64,000 nucleotides of DNA. Source: Adineta vaga. Its lineage: Eukaryota; Rotifera. The notes below the pieces were generated by a model. It saw only the letters and a list, made by a program, of their open reading frames with translations, did not search any database and had not been told where the DNA came from. Positions 10,901-22,935 of the stretch are shown in pieces. A program made the translations under genes and the position numbers. How positions within the stretch are numbered: the stretch's first letter is position 1; every line of letters begins with the position of its first letter. The DNA is taken from the NCBI GenBank assembly GCA_021613535.1, contig CP075494.1, forward strand, positions 15,066,001 through 15,130,000. The letters run 5' to 3'.

Positions 10901-11161
10901 GAAAATATGTTCACCTGCAGTTCTTGGCAACATTGTACGGATAAAAGTTGATGAAATATCTGTTGGCAATGATTTTTTCTCAATTGTAGAGGAAATTTCT
11001 CGAGTTTTATTTCTTTTTGAAATTGATCGTCTTGTAGTCTAGAAAAATGAACTTTCAATTATACTACAAAATCAAATGTTCAAACTTACTGTTTGTTCAT
11101 CTTGTTGAATTGCGAATGTTTGAATGAGTAAACATAGAAGAAAAATGTGCAAAACATACAT
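7901..11161 (-). CDS. CNNM: CNNM-type divalent metal (magnesium) transporter
   Basis: Ten exons on the minus strand keep one frame: 11090..11161, 10837..11038, 10435..10657, 9902..10380, 9594..9849, 9379..9542, 9185..9328, 8850..8936, 8490..8743, 7901..8431; the product is 779 residues. A signal peptide ([17 protein letters not shown]) leads into an extracellular domain. The DUF21 membrane domain starts with [14 protein letters not shown] and contains [15 protein letters not shown] and [11 protein letters not shown], all diagnostic of CNNM/ACDP proteins. A CBS pair follows ([11 protein letters not shown], then [21 protein letters not shown] and TDNRRK), then a cyclic-nucleotide-binding-like domain ([19 protein letters not shown]). 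A low-complexity Ser/Thr tail closes the protein. CNNM proteins act at the plasma membrane in Mg2+ efflux or Na+/Mg2+ exchange and bind Mg-ATP through the CBS pair. The domain order is complete, so the gene appears functional. Confidence 0.95.
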
Positions 11162-12286
11162 TTTTCACGCAAAAATATGAAGAAATCAATGGTTATTTAT
11201 CACACAAAACGCGAGAGAGTTCGATCAATCAACTGAATTCAATTATTGGAAATAAAAAGAACACACAGAAGATGAATTAACCTAATTTATACCAAAACAG
11301 GAAAGAACGAATGCGTAGAAGAAATGTTATTCAGAAAGGAAAGAGAGAGAGAGAGAAAAAGAAAAGAAAAAAACACAATTGTAGGTATTAAAAAATCTTA
11401 GTCATTAAATTGATTTGATTCATTTCTATAGGCAGACCATCACTTCTATTAAACTGCCAAGAAATCCATGGATAAATTGTTCCAAAAGAGAACATTATTT
11501 GACAAGAATTTTATGTATTGCAAGAACAACAACAATTCGAACGACTAGTTAAATATTCTGAAAAAAGAAGAAAAAAAAGTTGTGTTGATAATAGATCTTT
11601 TTTTCTTTCTATCGTCATTCTTTTCTGCTAGAAAGAATTTCCTAGAAATCAAATATATTTAAATTCATCATATTGAAACAAACAATTCATATCATAGAAC
11701 CATGATCTTTGACGAGTATGCGTACAAAAAACTGGAGTAATGTACCGAAACGAAACAGTCATGCTCAATTATGCATTCCGAAAATTAGTCAGACAATGAG
11801 GTCAATTAAAATAAACTTACCTTACCGAAGCAATGATTTCTTGAAGGAAGAAAAAAGTATTTTTGCAATCAAATGAATTTACTTCGAGTAAAAAAGACTC
11901 GTCTTATCTGTCATCATATCTGTCATTTTTGATTCAATCTTTGAGAAATTCTCGATTTAAAAATGAATAGAAGGAAATAAATGATTAAATATTAAATAGT
12001 CTTATCGTTTCCTTTTCACTATTAAAAATATCTACGATGATGAAAAGAGAATTTTTGAAGAGGAAAAGAAAATATGACGAGTATGTTTTTTTCAGACTTT
12101 TATTCACTCGAGAGAAGATTGTTTTGATGGAAGAATCGATAGAGGACACTACTATTTCTTTTATAATCGAGGCTATTTTGACAACATTCATGGTATCTAA
12201 TAAACCAATCATTGACGAACGACAACGTTGTTTTATTACTCTAGTAGATAGTCGATAGACGTTTCATTTTCTACTTAATACAACTG
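11162..12286. other. Divergent intergenic region, no gene seen
   Basis: This lies between the starts of the CNNM gene and the NOMO gene, so it should hold both promoters. An (AG)n run occurs near 11340-11360. Open frames around 11985-12258 are short, overlap on both strands and show no family features. Confidence 0.5.
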
Positions 12287-15200
12287 ATGTTACGGTTCTT
12301 GATTTTGTTTTTTATCTGTTTTTCCTACGGAAAAACTCAACCAAATTCCGATGTAATCGGTTGTGGTGGTTTTATCAAATCTGAAACAGATATCAATTAT
12401 AAAGTTGTTCGAGTAAATCATCATTTCTCATTCATTCGAATCAAATTTTATTTCATTTCTTATCTCTATTAAGATACAATTAATTACAAAAGATGGCATT
12501 CCAATTTATACAACAGAAGCTGCTCCTATAAATGGATAGTAAGTTTTTACGATGTTCTTAGTCAAAGAAAGATATTTTTATTGATTACCACTTAGTTATA
12601 TGATTCCGGTGTATGAACGTGGAGAATATATGCTCAAACTTCTTCCACCATCAGGATGGAGTTTTGAACCATCACAAATTGAATTGAATATCGATGGAGA
12701 AACAGATCCATGTACACAAAATCATGATTTAAATTTCGTTTTTAAAGGTTTCGGATTAGCTGGACGTGTATGTTATTCAAATTTTGACTCTTTACAAGGA
12801 AAATATGGTGTTTTATTTTTCAGGTTATTAGTGCAGGTAGTGCAAGTAGTATGGGTGGTGGACCAGCCGGTGTAACCTTGACATTATATCAAGATAATAA
12901 AAAGTTAAATGAAACCAAATCAAAAAGCGATGGAAGGTGAGTTTGATTTTCTCTTCTTAGTAAAAGAATCGTTTATTGTATATAATTCATTTAGTTTTGA
13001 ATTCTTTGATGTTTTACCTGGTCAATATACTGTCAAAGGTAGTCATGATCATTGGAAATTTCTAACAGTAAGCCAAAGATTTAGAGAAGGGAAATGCTCA
13101 AAGATAGGATGAATTTTTCTAGGCAGTTTCACACGTTCAATTATCAAAAGAACGTTGGGAAATCGAACATCCAATTGTTGTACGTGGTTATACCCTCAAA
13201 GTAAATCATTTGTTTTTTTTATTCAATGATTCTTTTTCTTAACGAAAAATTCTTTAGGGAAATGTTGTTCATCAATCATCACCATTGATTTCTATTGATA
13301 TTTTACTTTTTCGTACTTCATCAAGTGATAATCTTCCAACGCCAACATGTTCAAATGATGGACCTTTGAATAAAAATGAACTTGCTCTTTTACCACCAAC
13401 AGTTAATTCACAAAATTTTATTTGTCGAACACGTACTAATGCAAAAGGAGAATATGTTTTCGATGATGTACCTATTGGCCTTTACATTGTCGTATGTATT
13501 TCATATCAGAAATCGATTTTTATGATTATCGATTTGTTCTCTTGTAGTTACCAATCTATTCAACACCATCATTGGATATTGTTTTCATTCCTGATCAAAA
13601 AGCGATTACAGTTACACATAAAGATTTTCTTATTCAAACTCCATTTGAAACAGGAACTATTTCATTTCATGGTCGTGTTGTTAAATCAACTAAAACAGTT
13701 CGTTATTTTTTTTTCTCTGTTTTATTCTTTCAATTTTCTTAATCATAATCATTTAGGATAAATTAATTCCATTAGCCAATGCACAAATTTCGATCGATGG
13801 TAAACCATATTGTCAAACCGATTCCAATGGTTTATTCAAATTGAAACATATTCGTCCAAGTGGAACAATAAAAATCAAAAGTGAATTAGATGGATATATA
13901 TTTAAAGAACTAACCCATTCGATTAATCTTAATCGTTTAATTGGCATTGGTGATACATCAACTGCACTTGTTCTTTCACCGGAAAAGTAAGTAAACAATT
14001 GAATGAAAGCAAGAAGAAAAAAAGACGAATTATTGATTCTTTAGAGTTCGTGTAACTGGTCGTGTTCAATGTTCGTCAACACGAAAACAAACAATTCGAT
14101 ATACAGATACAGAAAAGAAAACGATTGAACGTTTTGAAGTCGAACCAAATACAGAATATTCAATCTATATCAATCCAGGAATTTATACATTTTCCGTATG
14201 ATGAAAAATTTAGTTTGTCTACAAATTTTATTCTTTGGTTTTTAGCCTGAATTATCTGATGCAGATGTTCGCGCGGGAGTTCATTTAACTCCTGAAATCA
14301 TCGATGTCGATGTTTCTCAAGCTTCTCCAATCGATCAAATCAATTTTTCGCAGCTTAAAGCTAAATTGAATGGTGTAATTCATTGTATTGGTAAATAACA
14401 ATCATTTCATTGTATTTTGCAAAGGAAAAAAAAACGTTTTTTGTTTTAGATGATTGTCAAAATGATTTATCTCAAATTGAATTAACATCTCGATCTGGTA
14501 TTGCGAATAAAATTGATTTAATTAAAAATCCAAGTAAAACAAATGAAATCCATTTCGAACAAGATAATCTTCTTCCAGGAAAATTTTCAGGTGATTTGAA
14601 AATTTAGATTGAAGATGTTTTTTTTTCAATTTCTTAACGATTTGTTTTGTTTTCAGTTTCATTAATTAAATCGAAACAAACGGATAAATATTGTTGGAAA
14701 GAATCTCAACTTGAAGTTGATTTATCCAATGCAAATAAAACAATTCGTTTCGAACAAATCGGTTTTAAACTTCGTATTTATCTTCAAACATCGAATAAAG
14801 TTACTTTAGTAAGAAGAAACAGACTTTTCTTTGATGAAATCATTTTGTCTTTTTTCGATAAATAGAAAATCAATCAACTCAAAGAGAATTCTTATACAAA
14901 TACAATCGATTTAATATCCGGTTTAAATGAAATTTGTTTACCTAATCATGGTTCTTATGAATTAATTCCATCAAGTTGTATGAAATTTGAAAAAGACAAA
15001 TATTCCTTTGATACATCGAAATCTTCGTCATTAACACCGATTGAATTAATTCCAAGTGAATATCGAGTTTTTGTTTCCATTCAAACAGATGATAACGATC
15101 AAAGTACAACAACATTTCCCGTTCTTATTAGGTATCGATTATGAAAGTAGATTGATTTCTGATATCTTCGATGTTTTCCTTTAGAAATTTAAAACAAAAT

Positions 15201-17056
15201 GATGAAATTACACTTGATTTACAAAAGGAAAATACAAAATGGACAGGTTCATTTTGGGCAAAGTAATTCATTTATAAACTAATCTGTTATTCTTCTAATT
15301 GTTTTCGAAATAGAAATGGTGAACAATTTTCCATCTTTCCTCGATCGGATATTTGGTTATTTGAACCTGATCATCAAACAATCACAATATCATCGGATAC
15401 TTGTCAATCTAATCAAGTGAAATTTCTTGCTCGTCGCGGTCTTTTTATCAATGGTGTAACTGATCCACCTGTTACTGATGCGAATGTATCTTTATACACA
15501 ATTGCAAGTGAAAATACGAAAAATGATCAAACAATCGATGTTAATGGTAAATCAATGAATCTTCTTTTATCAACTTGGACGAAATCGGATGGTACTTATA
15601 CATTTGGTCCCTTATTAAACAGTCCTTCTTATCATGTTGTTATTCAAAAGACTGGTCATGTTTTCACACGAAAATCTTCATCATCATTATATGATTTTAA
15701 AACGGAAAAATTAGCTTCAATTCTTGTTCAAATCCAAGATATAGATGGTGTTTTTCTCTTATTAACTTCATCAACTAATAATATGCGTCGACGAACAGCA
15801 ACAACGGATAGTACAGGTGAAGTTTTATTCAGTGATTTACAATCAGGAAAATATTATTTACGTCCACAATTACGTGAATATAAATTTCATCCAGAAGATG
15901 CACATATTGAATTACAATCAGGTGATGAAGTTAAAACAAAATTTCAAGTTGAAAGAGTTGCATTTAGTTGTTACGGACAAATCACGTCACTTAACAATGA
16001 ACCCGAAAGTGGATTGATTATTGATGCAATTGGAATCGAACAATGTGAAAGTGTGACAAGAGAATCAGCTAAAACAGATATTAACGGGCAATTTCGTTTA
16101 CGTGCACTTCAACCTGGTTGTCGTTATCGTCTTCAATATCGTTCAAATCCAAGTGAATCAAGTCAAACGGATGTTTTACAAATCGAACCGAAAAATAAAA
16201 TCATTGAAATTATGAATGACGATGTCAATCATATTCATTTATATACAATTAAACGACCATCAGATGTTGATATCAATGTATTTATTCAAACACAAACACA
16301 ATTTCTTAATCAACTTAAAGTAAAATTTCACTTCTTCTTTTTCCGTATTTAACAAAACTCTTCTTTCAGGTGAAATTATACAAATCATCACAACGTGAAA
16401 GTCCAATACAAACAGTGACATTAACTAATTCACCATTTGCATATTTCAATTCAGTACCATTAGATAACGAAGTATGATTATCTTCTCAACACATTCGATG
16501 AATAAGTCTTCTATTTTTCTAGAGTTATATACTTCGCGTTGATTCACCATTATCGACAAGTGTTTACAATTACATTCAACCGGAAGTATCGTTTACTGCT
16601 AATCAAACTTTCTTATTTTTTACATTTAATTTTCAACCCCGAGTACGACAACTATCTTTTCAATCGATTGTTTTATTTATTTTTATGTTTAGTTGAAAAT
16701 TTATGATGGAGAAACTGGTTTAACTGGATCTTATTCAGCATTTATCATTGCTTTGATGATTATTGCATTGATATTCAAATATGAAACTGTAAGTTCGCTT
16801 CTTTTCGAAAATGACAATCAATATGTCTATTTAGATTCTTCCATTTGCTCGATCATTTTATGGATATGCTCGTGAAACTTTATTACCTAATTTGATCAAA
16901 AAATCTTCATCAGTTCTATCATCAAACCAAACAAATGATCAAAATAGCAAAGTAACATCATACAATACAGTCAATACAAAATCAACAACAAATCTTAATA
17001 ATGATAATGTTCCTTCAACAAATGAACCGAAACGACGAGCGAGAGTTGCTGATTAG
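12287..17056 (+). CDS. NOMO: Nodal modulator (NOMO), ER membrane protein of the translocon-associated BOS complex
   Basis: Twenty exons keep one frame: 12287..12412, 12474..12538, 12596..12767, 12824..12936, 12995..13067, 13123..13200, 13258..13491, 13548..13697, 13757..13986, 14045..14195, 14246..14390, 14450..14590, 14657..14808, 14866..15131, 15185..15262, 15314..16319, 16370..16471, 16523..16642, 16693..16788, 16835..17056. The product is 1239 residues, close to the vertebrate length. A signal peptide is followed by VIGCGGFIKSETDINYKVV, the conserved NOMO opening, and GWSFEPSQIELNIDG. The body is a chain of carboxypeptidase-regulatory/Ig-like beta domains (GEYVFDDVPIGLY, SDGTYTFGPL). Near the C-terminus one membrane helix (AFIIALMIIALIFKY) is followed by a basic cytosolic tail ending RRARVAD. 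NOMO works with NCLN and TMEM147 in multipass protein biogenesis. A decayed copy of exons 17-20 lies at 24.4 kb. Confidence 0.95.
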
Positions 17057-17289
17057 GAAATTTTCATCATCATAAACAAGATCAAATACTCATTTCTGTC
17101 GAGTGATTCTTTTCGTTTTTCTTATGTCTAGTTCTCCATAGTCATGTTGTTTTTCGTCTTCTTGTTTTTTTCTTTAATACAAGTAAACGCTTTCGTTATG
17201 CAATTACCACCTTCAACAATTTTATAGTTTAGCTTTAAAAACACATAAATAACAGATACAATCATAACAAGAAAAACAAGAAAATTACA

Positions 17290-17770
17290 CTACACTTTAA
17301 CTTCGCAAGTTAAGCTTGGTGAAATCTAATATTCGATTTCTTCCATTTTTATTTCCATATTTGATCAATTACGATCATTTTAGCATTTGAAAGACTTTGG
17401 GTATGACTTAATTCATATTTCCATAAAATACATGATTTTTCACTCTTAAGCGACAAATAATTATCAAAATTATTAGCATTATTAAAATGAAAATACGTGA
17501 AAATGTTATTTCAATTGGTCTTAATAAAACCAAGACTGATTCAATGATGAATATATAATTCTAATCGAGACAAAGATTTTCATCATTCCTTACTGAAATT
17601 CGAACGGTTGAAAATGAAATGAAATTCTATAATGAATTGTGATGATGAATATTGTTTTCTTAACTGATGTTGAATGGAAAAATGAAGATAATATTCATCA
17701 AATAAGAATTTTATTAAATAAACTTTGTTCATTTAATAAAATTAAGTCACCTGATTTTCTATTCATTCTA
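17290..17770 (-). pseudogene. Decayed 3' part of a cadherin-like gene (third copy)
   Basis: The block at about 17395-17530 aligns by eye with the membrane-anchor region of the intact minus-strand cadherin-like gene (25310-25500): shared landmarks include CTTAATTCATATTTCC, the CATTCTTAAGCGACAAATAAT-like stretch, and TTTCAATTGGTC. The terminal stretch near 17297-17325 resembles that gene's last codons. Further blocks near 17640-17755 match the region around 25830 and 26257-26300 (CATTTAATAAAATTAA). Many small deletions and substitutions break the frame, so it is not coding. It lies just downstream of, and convergent with, the intact NOMO gene, the same order as at 24.4-27.3 kb. The alignment was done by eye and its edges are approximate. 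Confidence 0.68.
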
Positions 17771-20183
17771 ATAGGAAGTGGCTTTGTGCACTCAAGTAAG
17801 TGTAAGGAATTAATAAGGAAATATAAAACTGCTTTATTGTCTTACATATATTTCACTGTTAATATGAAGAAATTGTCTAAAATTTTTAATAAGTTTCTAT
17901 TGCACTCAAATAAAGTATAAAGCAAGCACTACAATCACATAAGTATTTCTTTTTGGATAATCTTGGTGATTAACGAGACTATGCTATTCATTTCATGTAC
18001 AAAGATATTTTGATGATTACTAAAATTTATGTTTCGAAGAATCACAATTTTATTTTATAAATCTTTGTAGTAGCAATCAGAACTAGGACAAGTACAAGTA
18101 CCGCAAGTAAAAGTATTATACTTGTACTTGTAAAAAAGCATTTGTTAATTTTGTTCTCATTTCGTAAATCGCTAAATATGGAAGTTTTTATCTCTTTTCC
18201 TATGAGAATGGAAAAGAAAACCTTCTTCTACACAACACATCAACATTATTAGCTGTTTTCTTTTGAATCTAAAACAATGAAAAAAAGAACGAACAATCAC
18301 ATACTCTATAATTTTGGTCAAATGTATATCTTTTCTGATAAAAGAGAAAGTTCTTATCTGAAAACATCAAGTATTAAAAATAAAGAAAAAGAATTCATTC
18401 AGTTTTTCGTGTGGACTCAATAGTCATTTGTCTAATTATGCTAATGGATAATATCCGTTTACAATCGATTATTTTAAAATTTACAAGCTCGTCTTCCGAA
18501 TGACGTTTGAAAATGTCTACATTTTTATCTTGGTTGTGATGCAACACTCGTTTGAATTCTCATTGTTTGGATGCTGTGAAATTGTTCAAAGGTTATAGAT
18601 GACTATTATATGAGTTCGATATTTTTTGCAAATTTATTTAGAACATTTCAATCAAAATTGATCAAATCAATTCAGACAAAGTTTATCATTAATTGTGCCA
18701 GCTCTTTTCCACTAATGCTAAATATTACTTGTTAATTCATGTCAATTATAATTCTGTTTTTGTTAAAATACCAATATCATATGAAAAGGAATTTCCATTT
18801 AGTGTAATGTACATTCAACAACTAAATGTTCATTATCCTGTGTAGTTATTCGAACGCACAACATGAAAAACTTCAAAAGATCTAATATAGCCGGTTTCAC
18901 CGACACCTATAATGAATATATTCAAAAAGAAACATGTGCGAACTCGAGATAGAACGACTTCACCACTCGCATATCATTGGTACTCTTGTAATTCTCTTAA
19001 TGCCAATGAGAGCATAGAAATGGAATATAAGTACGGGTCACTATATAAACATGAAACATTCTTTATGTTTACAAATGCGTCTCGCCGCATTTCATTGAAA
19101 CTCGAATATATCGGAAACTGTATCCAGATGCGATTTATATCCTATATTGTGTCTCTACACATTTATTAGTCAAGACTAAGATGCACACTTTTCTCTAAAA
19201 GTTTCTTTTTTTTATCCCGGGACGATCGTTCCTGGAAGCAGTATTCCGCTTATTTCCGACGAAAACCCGCAGGATATCTATAGTTTCCGCGCTGGAAATC
19301 GCGAGAAAATACTCGCAATCCCGCTAAAGGAACCGGTGACCGTATCCGACTATCGGTTGTGGCAGGTTCTTGTTGGTTCCTGATAAAACCTGGTAAACTC
19401 AATAACAGGATCCGGTCGCCGAAATACTGCTTCCATGAAATCTCCGGAAGGTCCTGGAACTGGTCGGTTTCAGGTCGGATTGTTTGACCTGGATATGTTG
19501 AATGATGTACGAATACAAAACCTCTTTCTATCTTCAGACATCAAACGTCAAATTCAAGAAGCAACTCAATGAATTGGTAAAACTAGTTCTCCACTTTATC
19601 TTGACGCCAACCCCGACTCTCTAGCGTTTCAAATATACTAACGATTTGCGACGAACTCAGACATTAAACTAAACTCCATTATGAGAAATATTCAAAATAA
19701 AGTTCGACAGTATATTTTCCTACGCTTTTAATCACAAAATAATGTTTAAGAGAGAATTTCCCAGTCGTTCCCATAGATCAGCGGTGGCGATGACCCTACC
19801 GGACCCATTAAAAGGCTTATAAAACGAACCAACGGCTGTCCCTTTTCTTCATACCCTTTGCATTCTTCAAATTTTTTTAGGAGACATTATACTGAGCGTA
19901 CACAGTTTTAGAAAATGTGATACGATACACATACAACTTATCGAAAAACTGATAAACTAAATGCATTTCAAATACACGATTCTAGTTTCTCGGACTTACA
20001 CAAATCAATAACTTAGATGAACAGCCACTTACCACACTCCCAACTCAAGAGTTTACAACAAAACGCGCTATCATACGATTAATACGAATTCGAAGCACGA
20101 TATGCCTTTTTTTCCACCCATCAGTTTACTCTAAAAACTTGTCCAGAAACAAACACTGCAAAACAATGTCCCTTCAGCCCAAA
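17771..20183. other. Long gene-poor stretch
   Basis: No supported gene is present in about 2.4 kb. It contains a short palindrome-like run near 18075-18135 (CAAGTACAAGTA ... TACTTGTACTTG) and the GC-rich foldback block listed separately. An 85-codon open frame at 18912-19169 has no recognisable features. Confidence 0.5.
19205..19460. repeat. GC-rich foldback block, possible non-autonomous element
   Basis: This stretch of about 250 bases is far richer in G+C than everything around it. It contains an inverted repeat: TGGAAGCAGTATTCCG at 19233-19248 against CGAAATACTGCTTCCA at 19420-19435, with one mismatch. Smaller motifs such as CCGGTGACCG and CCGGTCGCCG also recur. No transposase or target-site duplication is recognisable. 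It could be a foldback or MITE-type element, or a relic of imported DNA. Confidence 0.45.
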
Positions 20184-22430
20184 CTAAAATTTCAACCTGT
20201 CTCCTGAAACATTTCGCAGGTATTCTACTACTGGATAGCCAATTTGATTGCCCTCAAGATCAAGTGTGATGAGTATCTAGAGACGAAAGAGAGAGAATCA
20301 ATGTGTCAGTTAGGTGAAGGGCGACTGATTATTACCGTATTCGTTAGCAAGGCATCACCAATATGTCGTGCTCCTTGTTCACCGATTTGATTGTACGCGA
20401 GATCTAGTGTGGTGAGTGTCTGGAAAGAACAGACAGCGTGGATCTTTCAATTAGGTGAAGAGTGGATGAGTTTTACCGTATTCGTTCGCAAGGCATCACC
20501 AATATGTTGTGCTCCTTGTTCACCGATTTGATTGTACGCGAGATCTAGTGTGGTGAGTGTCTGGAAAGAACAGAGAGCGTGGATCTTTCAATTAGGTGAA
20601 GAGTGAATGAGTTTTACCGTGTTTGTTCGCAAGGCATCCCCAATATGTTGTGCTGCTTGATGGCCGATTTGATTGCCCTCGAGATTTAGTCTGGTGAGTG
20701 TCTATAAACGAAAGAGAGAGCACGGATGTGTCAATTAAGTGAAGGGTGAATCAATATTACCGTGTTTGTTCGCAAGGCATCACCAATATGTTGTGCTCCT
20801 TGTTCCCCGATTGGATTGAACGTGAGATCTAGTGTGGTGAGTGTCTGGAGAGAACAGAAAGCGTGGATCTGTCAGTTAGGTGAAGAGTGAATGAGTTTTA
20901 CCGTGTTTGTTCGCAAGGCATCACCAATATGTTGTGCTGCTTGATGGCCGATTCGATTGTTGTAGAGATTTAGTGTGGTGAGTGTCTGGAGAGAACAGAG
21001 AGCGTGGATCTGTCAGTTAGGTGAAGAGTGGATGAGTTTTACCGTGTTTGTTCGCAAGGCATCCCCAATATGTTGTCCTCCTTGTTCACCGATTTCATTG
21101 GACCCAAGTTTGAGTGTGGTGAGTGTCTTGAGAGAACAGACAGCGTGGATCTTTCAATTAGGTGAAGAGTGGATGAATATTACCGTGTTTGTTCGCAAGG
21201 CATCACCAATATGTTGTGCTCCTTGTTCACCGATTTCATTGAACGTGAGATCTAGTGTGGTGAGTGTCTGGAAAGAACAGAAAGCGTGGATCTGTCAATT
21301 AGGTGAAGAGTGAATGAATATTACCGTGTTCGTTCGCAAGGCATCACTAATATGTTGTGCTCCTTGTTCACCGATTTGATTGCCCTCGAGATTTAGTGTG
21401 GTGAGTGTCTATAAACGAAAGAGAGAGCACGGATGTGTCAGTTAGGTGAAGGGTGAATGAATATTACCGTGTTTGTTCGCAAGGCATCACCAATATGTTG
21501 TGCTCCTTGTTCACCGATTTGATTGTGCCAGAGATCTAGTGTGGCGAGTGTCTGGAGAGAACAGAAAGCGTGGATCTGTCAGTTAGGTGAAGAGTGAATG
21601 AGTTTTACCGTGTTTGTTCGCAAGGCATCCCCAATATGTTGTGCTCCCTGTTCACCGATTTCACCGGACCCAAGTTTGAGTGTGGCGAGTGTCTGGAGAG
21701 AACAGAAAGCGTGGATCTGTCAGTTAGGTGAAGAGTGAATGAGTTTTACCGTGTTTGTTCGCAAGGCATCACCAATATGTTGTGCTGCTTGATGGCCGAT
21801 TCGATTGTTGTAGAGATTTAGTGTGGTGAGTGTCTTGAGAGAACAGAGAGCGTGGATCTGTCAGTTAGGTGAAGAGTGGATGATTTTTACCGTGTTTGTT
21901 CGCAAGGCATCCCCAATATGTTGTGCTCCCTGTTCACCGATTTCACCGGACCCAAGTTTGAGTGTGGTGAGTGTCTGGAGAGAACAGACAGCGTGGATCT
22001 GTCAGTTAGGTGAAAAGTGAATGAGTTTTACCGTGTTTGTTCGCAAGGCATCACCAATATTTTGTGCTCCTTGTTCACCGATTTGTTTGCTGTAGAGATT
22101 TAGTGTGGTGAGTGTCTAGGTATAGAATATTTAGTTCGATAATGTATGTTAGACAATCGAAAGTTTCGGGTTAGGTTTTTCAGCTGGAAATAGCATTATA
22201 GGAGGGTCGTGGTGGTAGTGTGTGGAAGAATTCAGAAAGTGTTTGGTTTGGATCCATGGTGCAAGAAAGGAAAAGTGAGTGCATGACTAATCATTACTGA
22301 GTGAATGTATGAATAGTCGATTGAAGAGTTTGACTAATGTACTGAATGTAATGATAGTAGTTTGTTTTGGATAGTTTAGGATTGAGATTTTTACCGTTGA
22401 TTTGCGAAAGATAGTATTGACTCGTTGCAT
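20184..22430 (-). CDS. Leucine-rich-repeat (ribonuclease-inhibitor type) protein, one repeat per exon
   Basis: On the minus strand, thirteen 84-base exons each encode one 28-residue LRR and all junctions are phase 0. Exons: 22032..22115, 21891..21974, 21750..21833, 21609..21692, 21468..21551, 21325..21408, 21184..21267, 21043..21126, 20902..20985, 20761..20844, 20618..20701, 20477..20560, 20336..20419; the terminal exon 20184..20276 is a variant repeat ending in TAG. A typical repeat starts TLTTLDLAYNQIGEQG and ends GDALRTNT. Introns are about 57 bases and nearly identical. A possible first exon is 22395..22430 (MQRVNTIFRKST), giving about 406 residues, but the 279-base intron this needs is unusually long, so the start is uncertain; the F-box exon at 22.8-22.9 kb could belong to the same gene. 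RI-type LRRs form curved binding surfaces; the partner is unknown. Confidence 0.8.
20336..22115 (-). repeat. Tandem array of about 141-base units (LRR exon plus intron)
   Basis: Unit starts are spaced by 141 or 143 bases: 84 coding plus 57-59 intronic. Introns are conserved almost as well as exons (for example the GAACAGA and AGCGTGGATCTGTCAGTTAGGTG segments), so the array has been amplified or homogenised recently as DNA. The pair of units at 20902-21126 reappears in the same order at 21750-21974, which suggests a higher-order duplication. Confidence 0.9.
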
Positions 22431-22548
22431 CGTATAAAATAGTGTACTTTATTTAATTTGGTTGTTTTCAAAGATAGTTGTGCTATTTTAGGAGGTGCAA
22501 TGGCGACATTTGTATGAAATGGGAAAAGGTTTCTACAATTCTGCGGTT

Positions 22549-22935
22549 CTATTCTTGTTTGACACATGAGTGCACGTTGAATAAGATGTGTATTCTATGG
22601 ACATGGACAGAAAAGATCAGATGAAAGGAAGGGTTGTTTTTAGTAACATGAGTCAATATTGTGGTTGATTCACTCATGAAAAATGCTTCAGAATTGTGAA
22701 ATCTTTTTTTTTCGAGTGAACTCTTTAAGTTAGATATTACGAAGGTTATGTGTACCTGAGCAGATGAGAAAATAATTAAAACACTCAGAAGACTTACTTG
22801 ATAACGATGATAAACATTAAGGATTTGATTAAAGCGTTGGGAAACATTTTGCATCGAACAAAATAGTGTAAAATCAGTCATATGATCCAGAATCCGATAG
22901 ACGAGTTCGATGGGTAATGTTGAAAATGTGTACAT
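22549..22935 (-). CDS. F-box exon, possibly the 5' end of the LRR gene
   Basis: The exon 22798..22935 starts at an ATG (MYTFSTLPIELVYRILDHM) and ends at a GTAAGT donor after YHRYQ. The sequence LPIELVYRIL ... LFCSMQNVSQRFNQILNVYHRYQ fits the F-box, which binds SKP1 in SCF ubiquitin ligases. A second segment after a CTGCTCAG acceptor (down to the TAG at 22549) has no recognised domain and may not be coding. F-box plus LRR is a common combination, and both lie on the same strand 370 bases apart, so one FBXL-like gene is possible; equally the F-box exon could be a fragment of a separate gene. Confidence 0.55.
   Translation of the reverse strand: MYTFSTLPIELVYRILDHMTDFTLFCSMQNVSQRFNQILNVYHRYQVSLLSVLIIFSSAQVHITFVISNLKSSLEKKRFHNSEAFFMSESTTILTHVTKNNPSFHLIFSVHVHRIHILFNVHSCVKQE

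Noticed and set aside
18070-18140. Palindrome-like run CAAGTACAAGTA / TACTTGTACTTG
   Set aside because: It is short and low in complexity; no CRISPR-like or transposon-end context.
18912-19169. 85-codon open frame
   Set aside because: No features, isolated in a gene-poor stretch.
20975-22020. Plus-strand open frames of 65-112 codons with repeated WICQLGEEW segments
   Set aside because: They are the antisense of the LRR exons and introns; the minus-strand reading gives perfect RI-type LRRs with splice sites.
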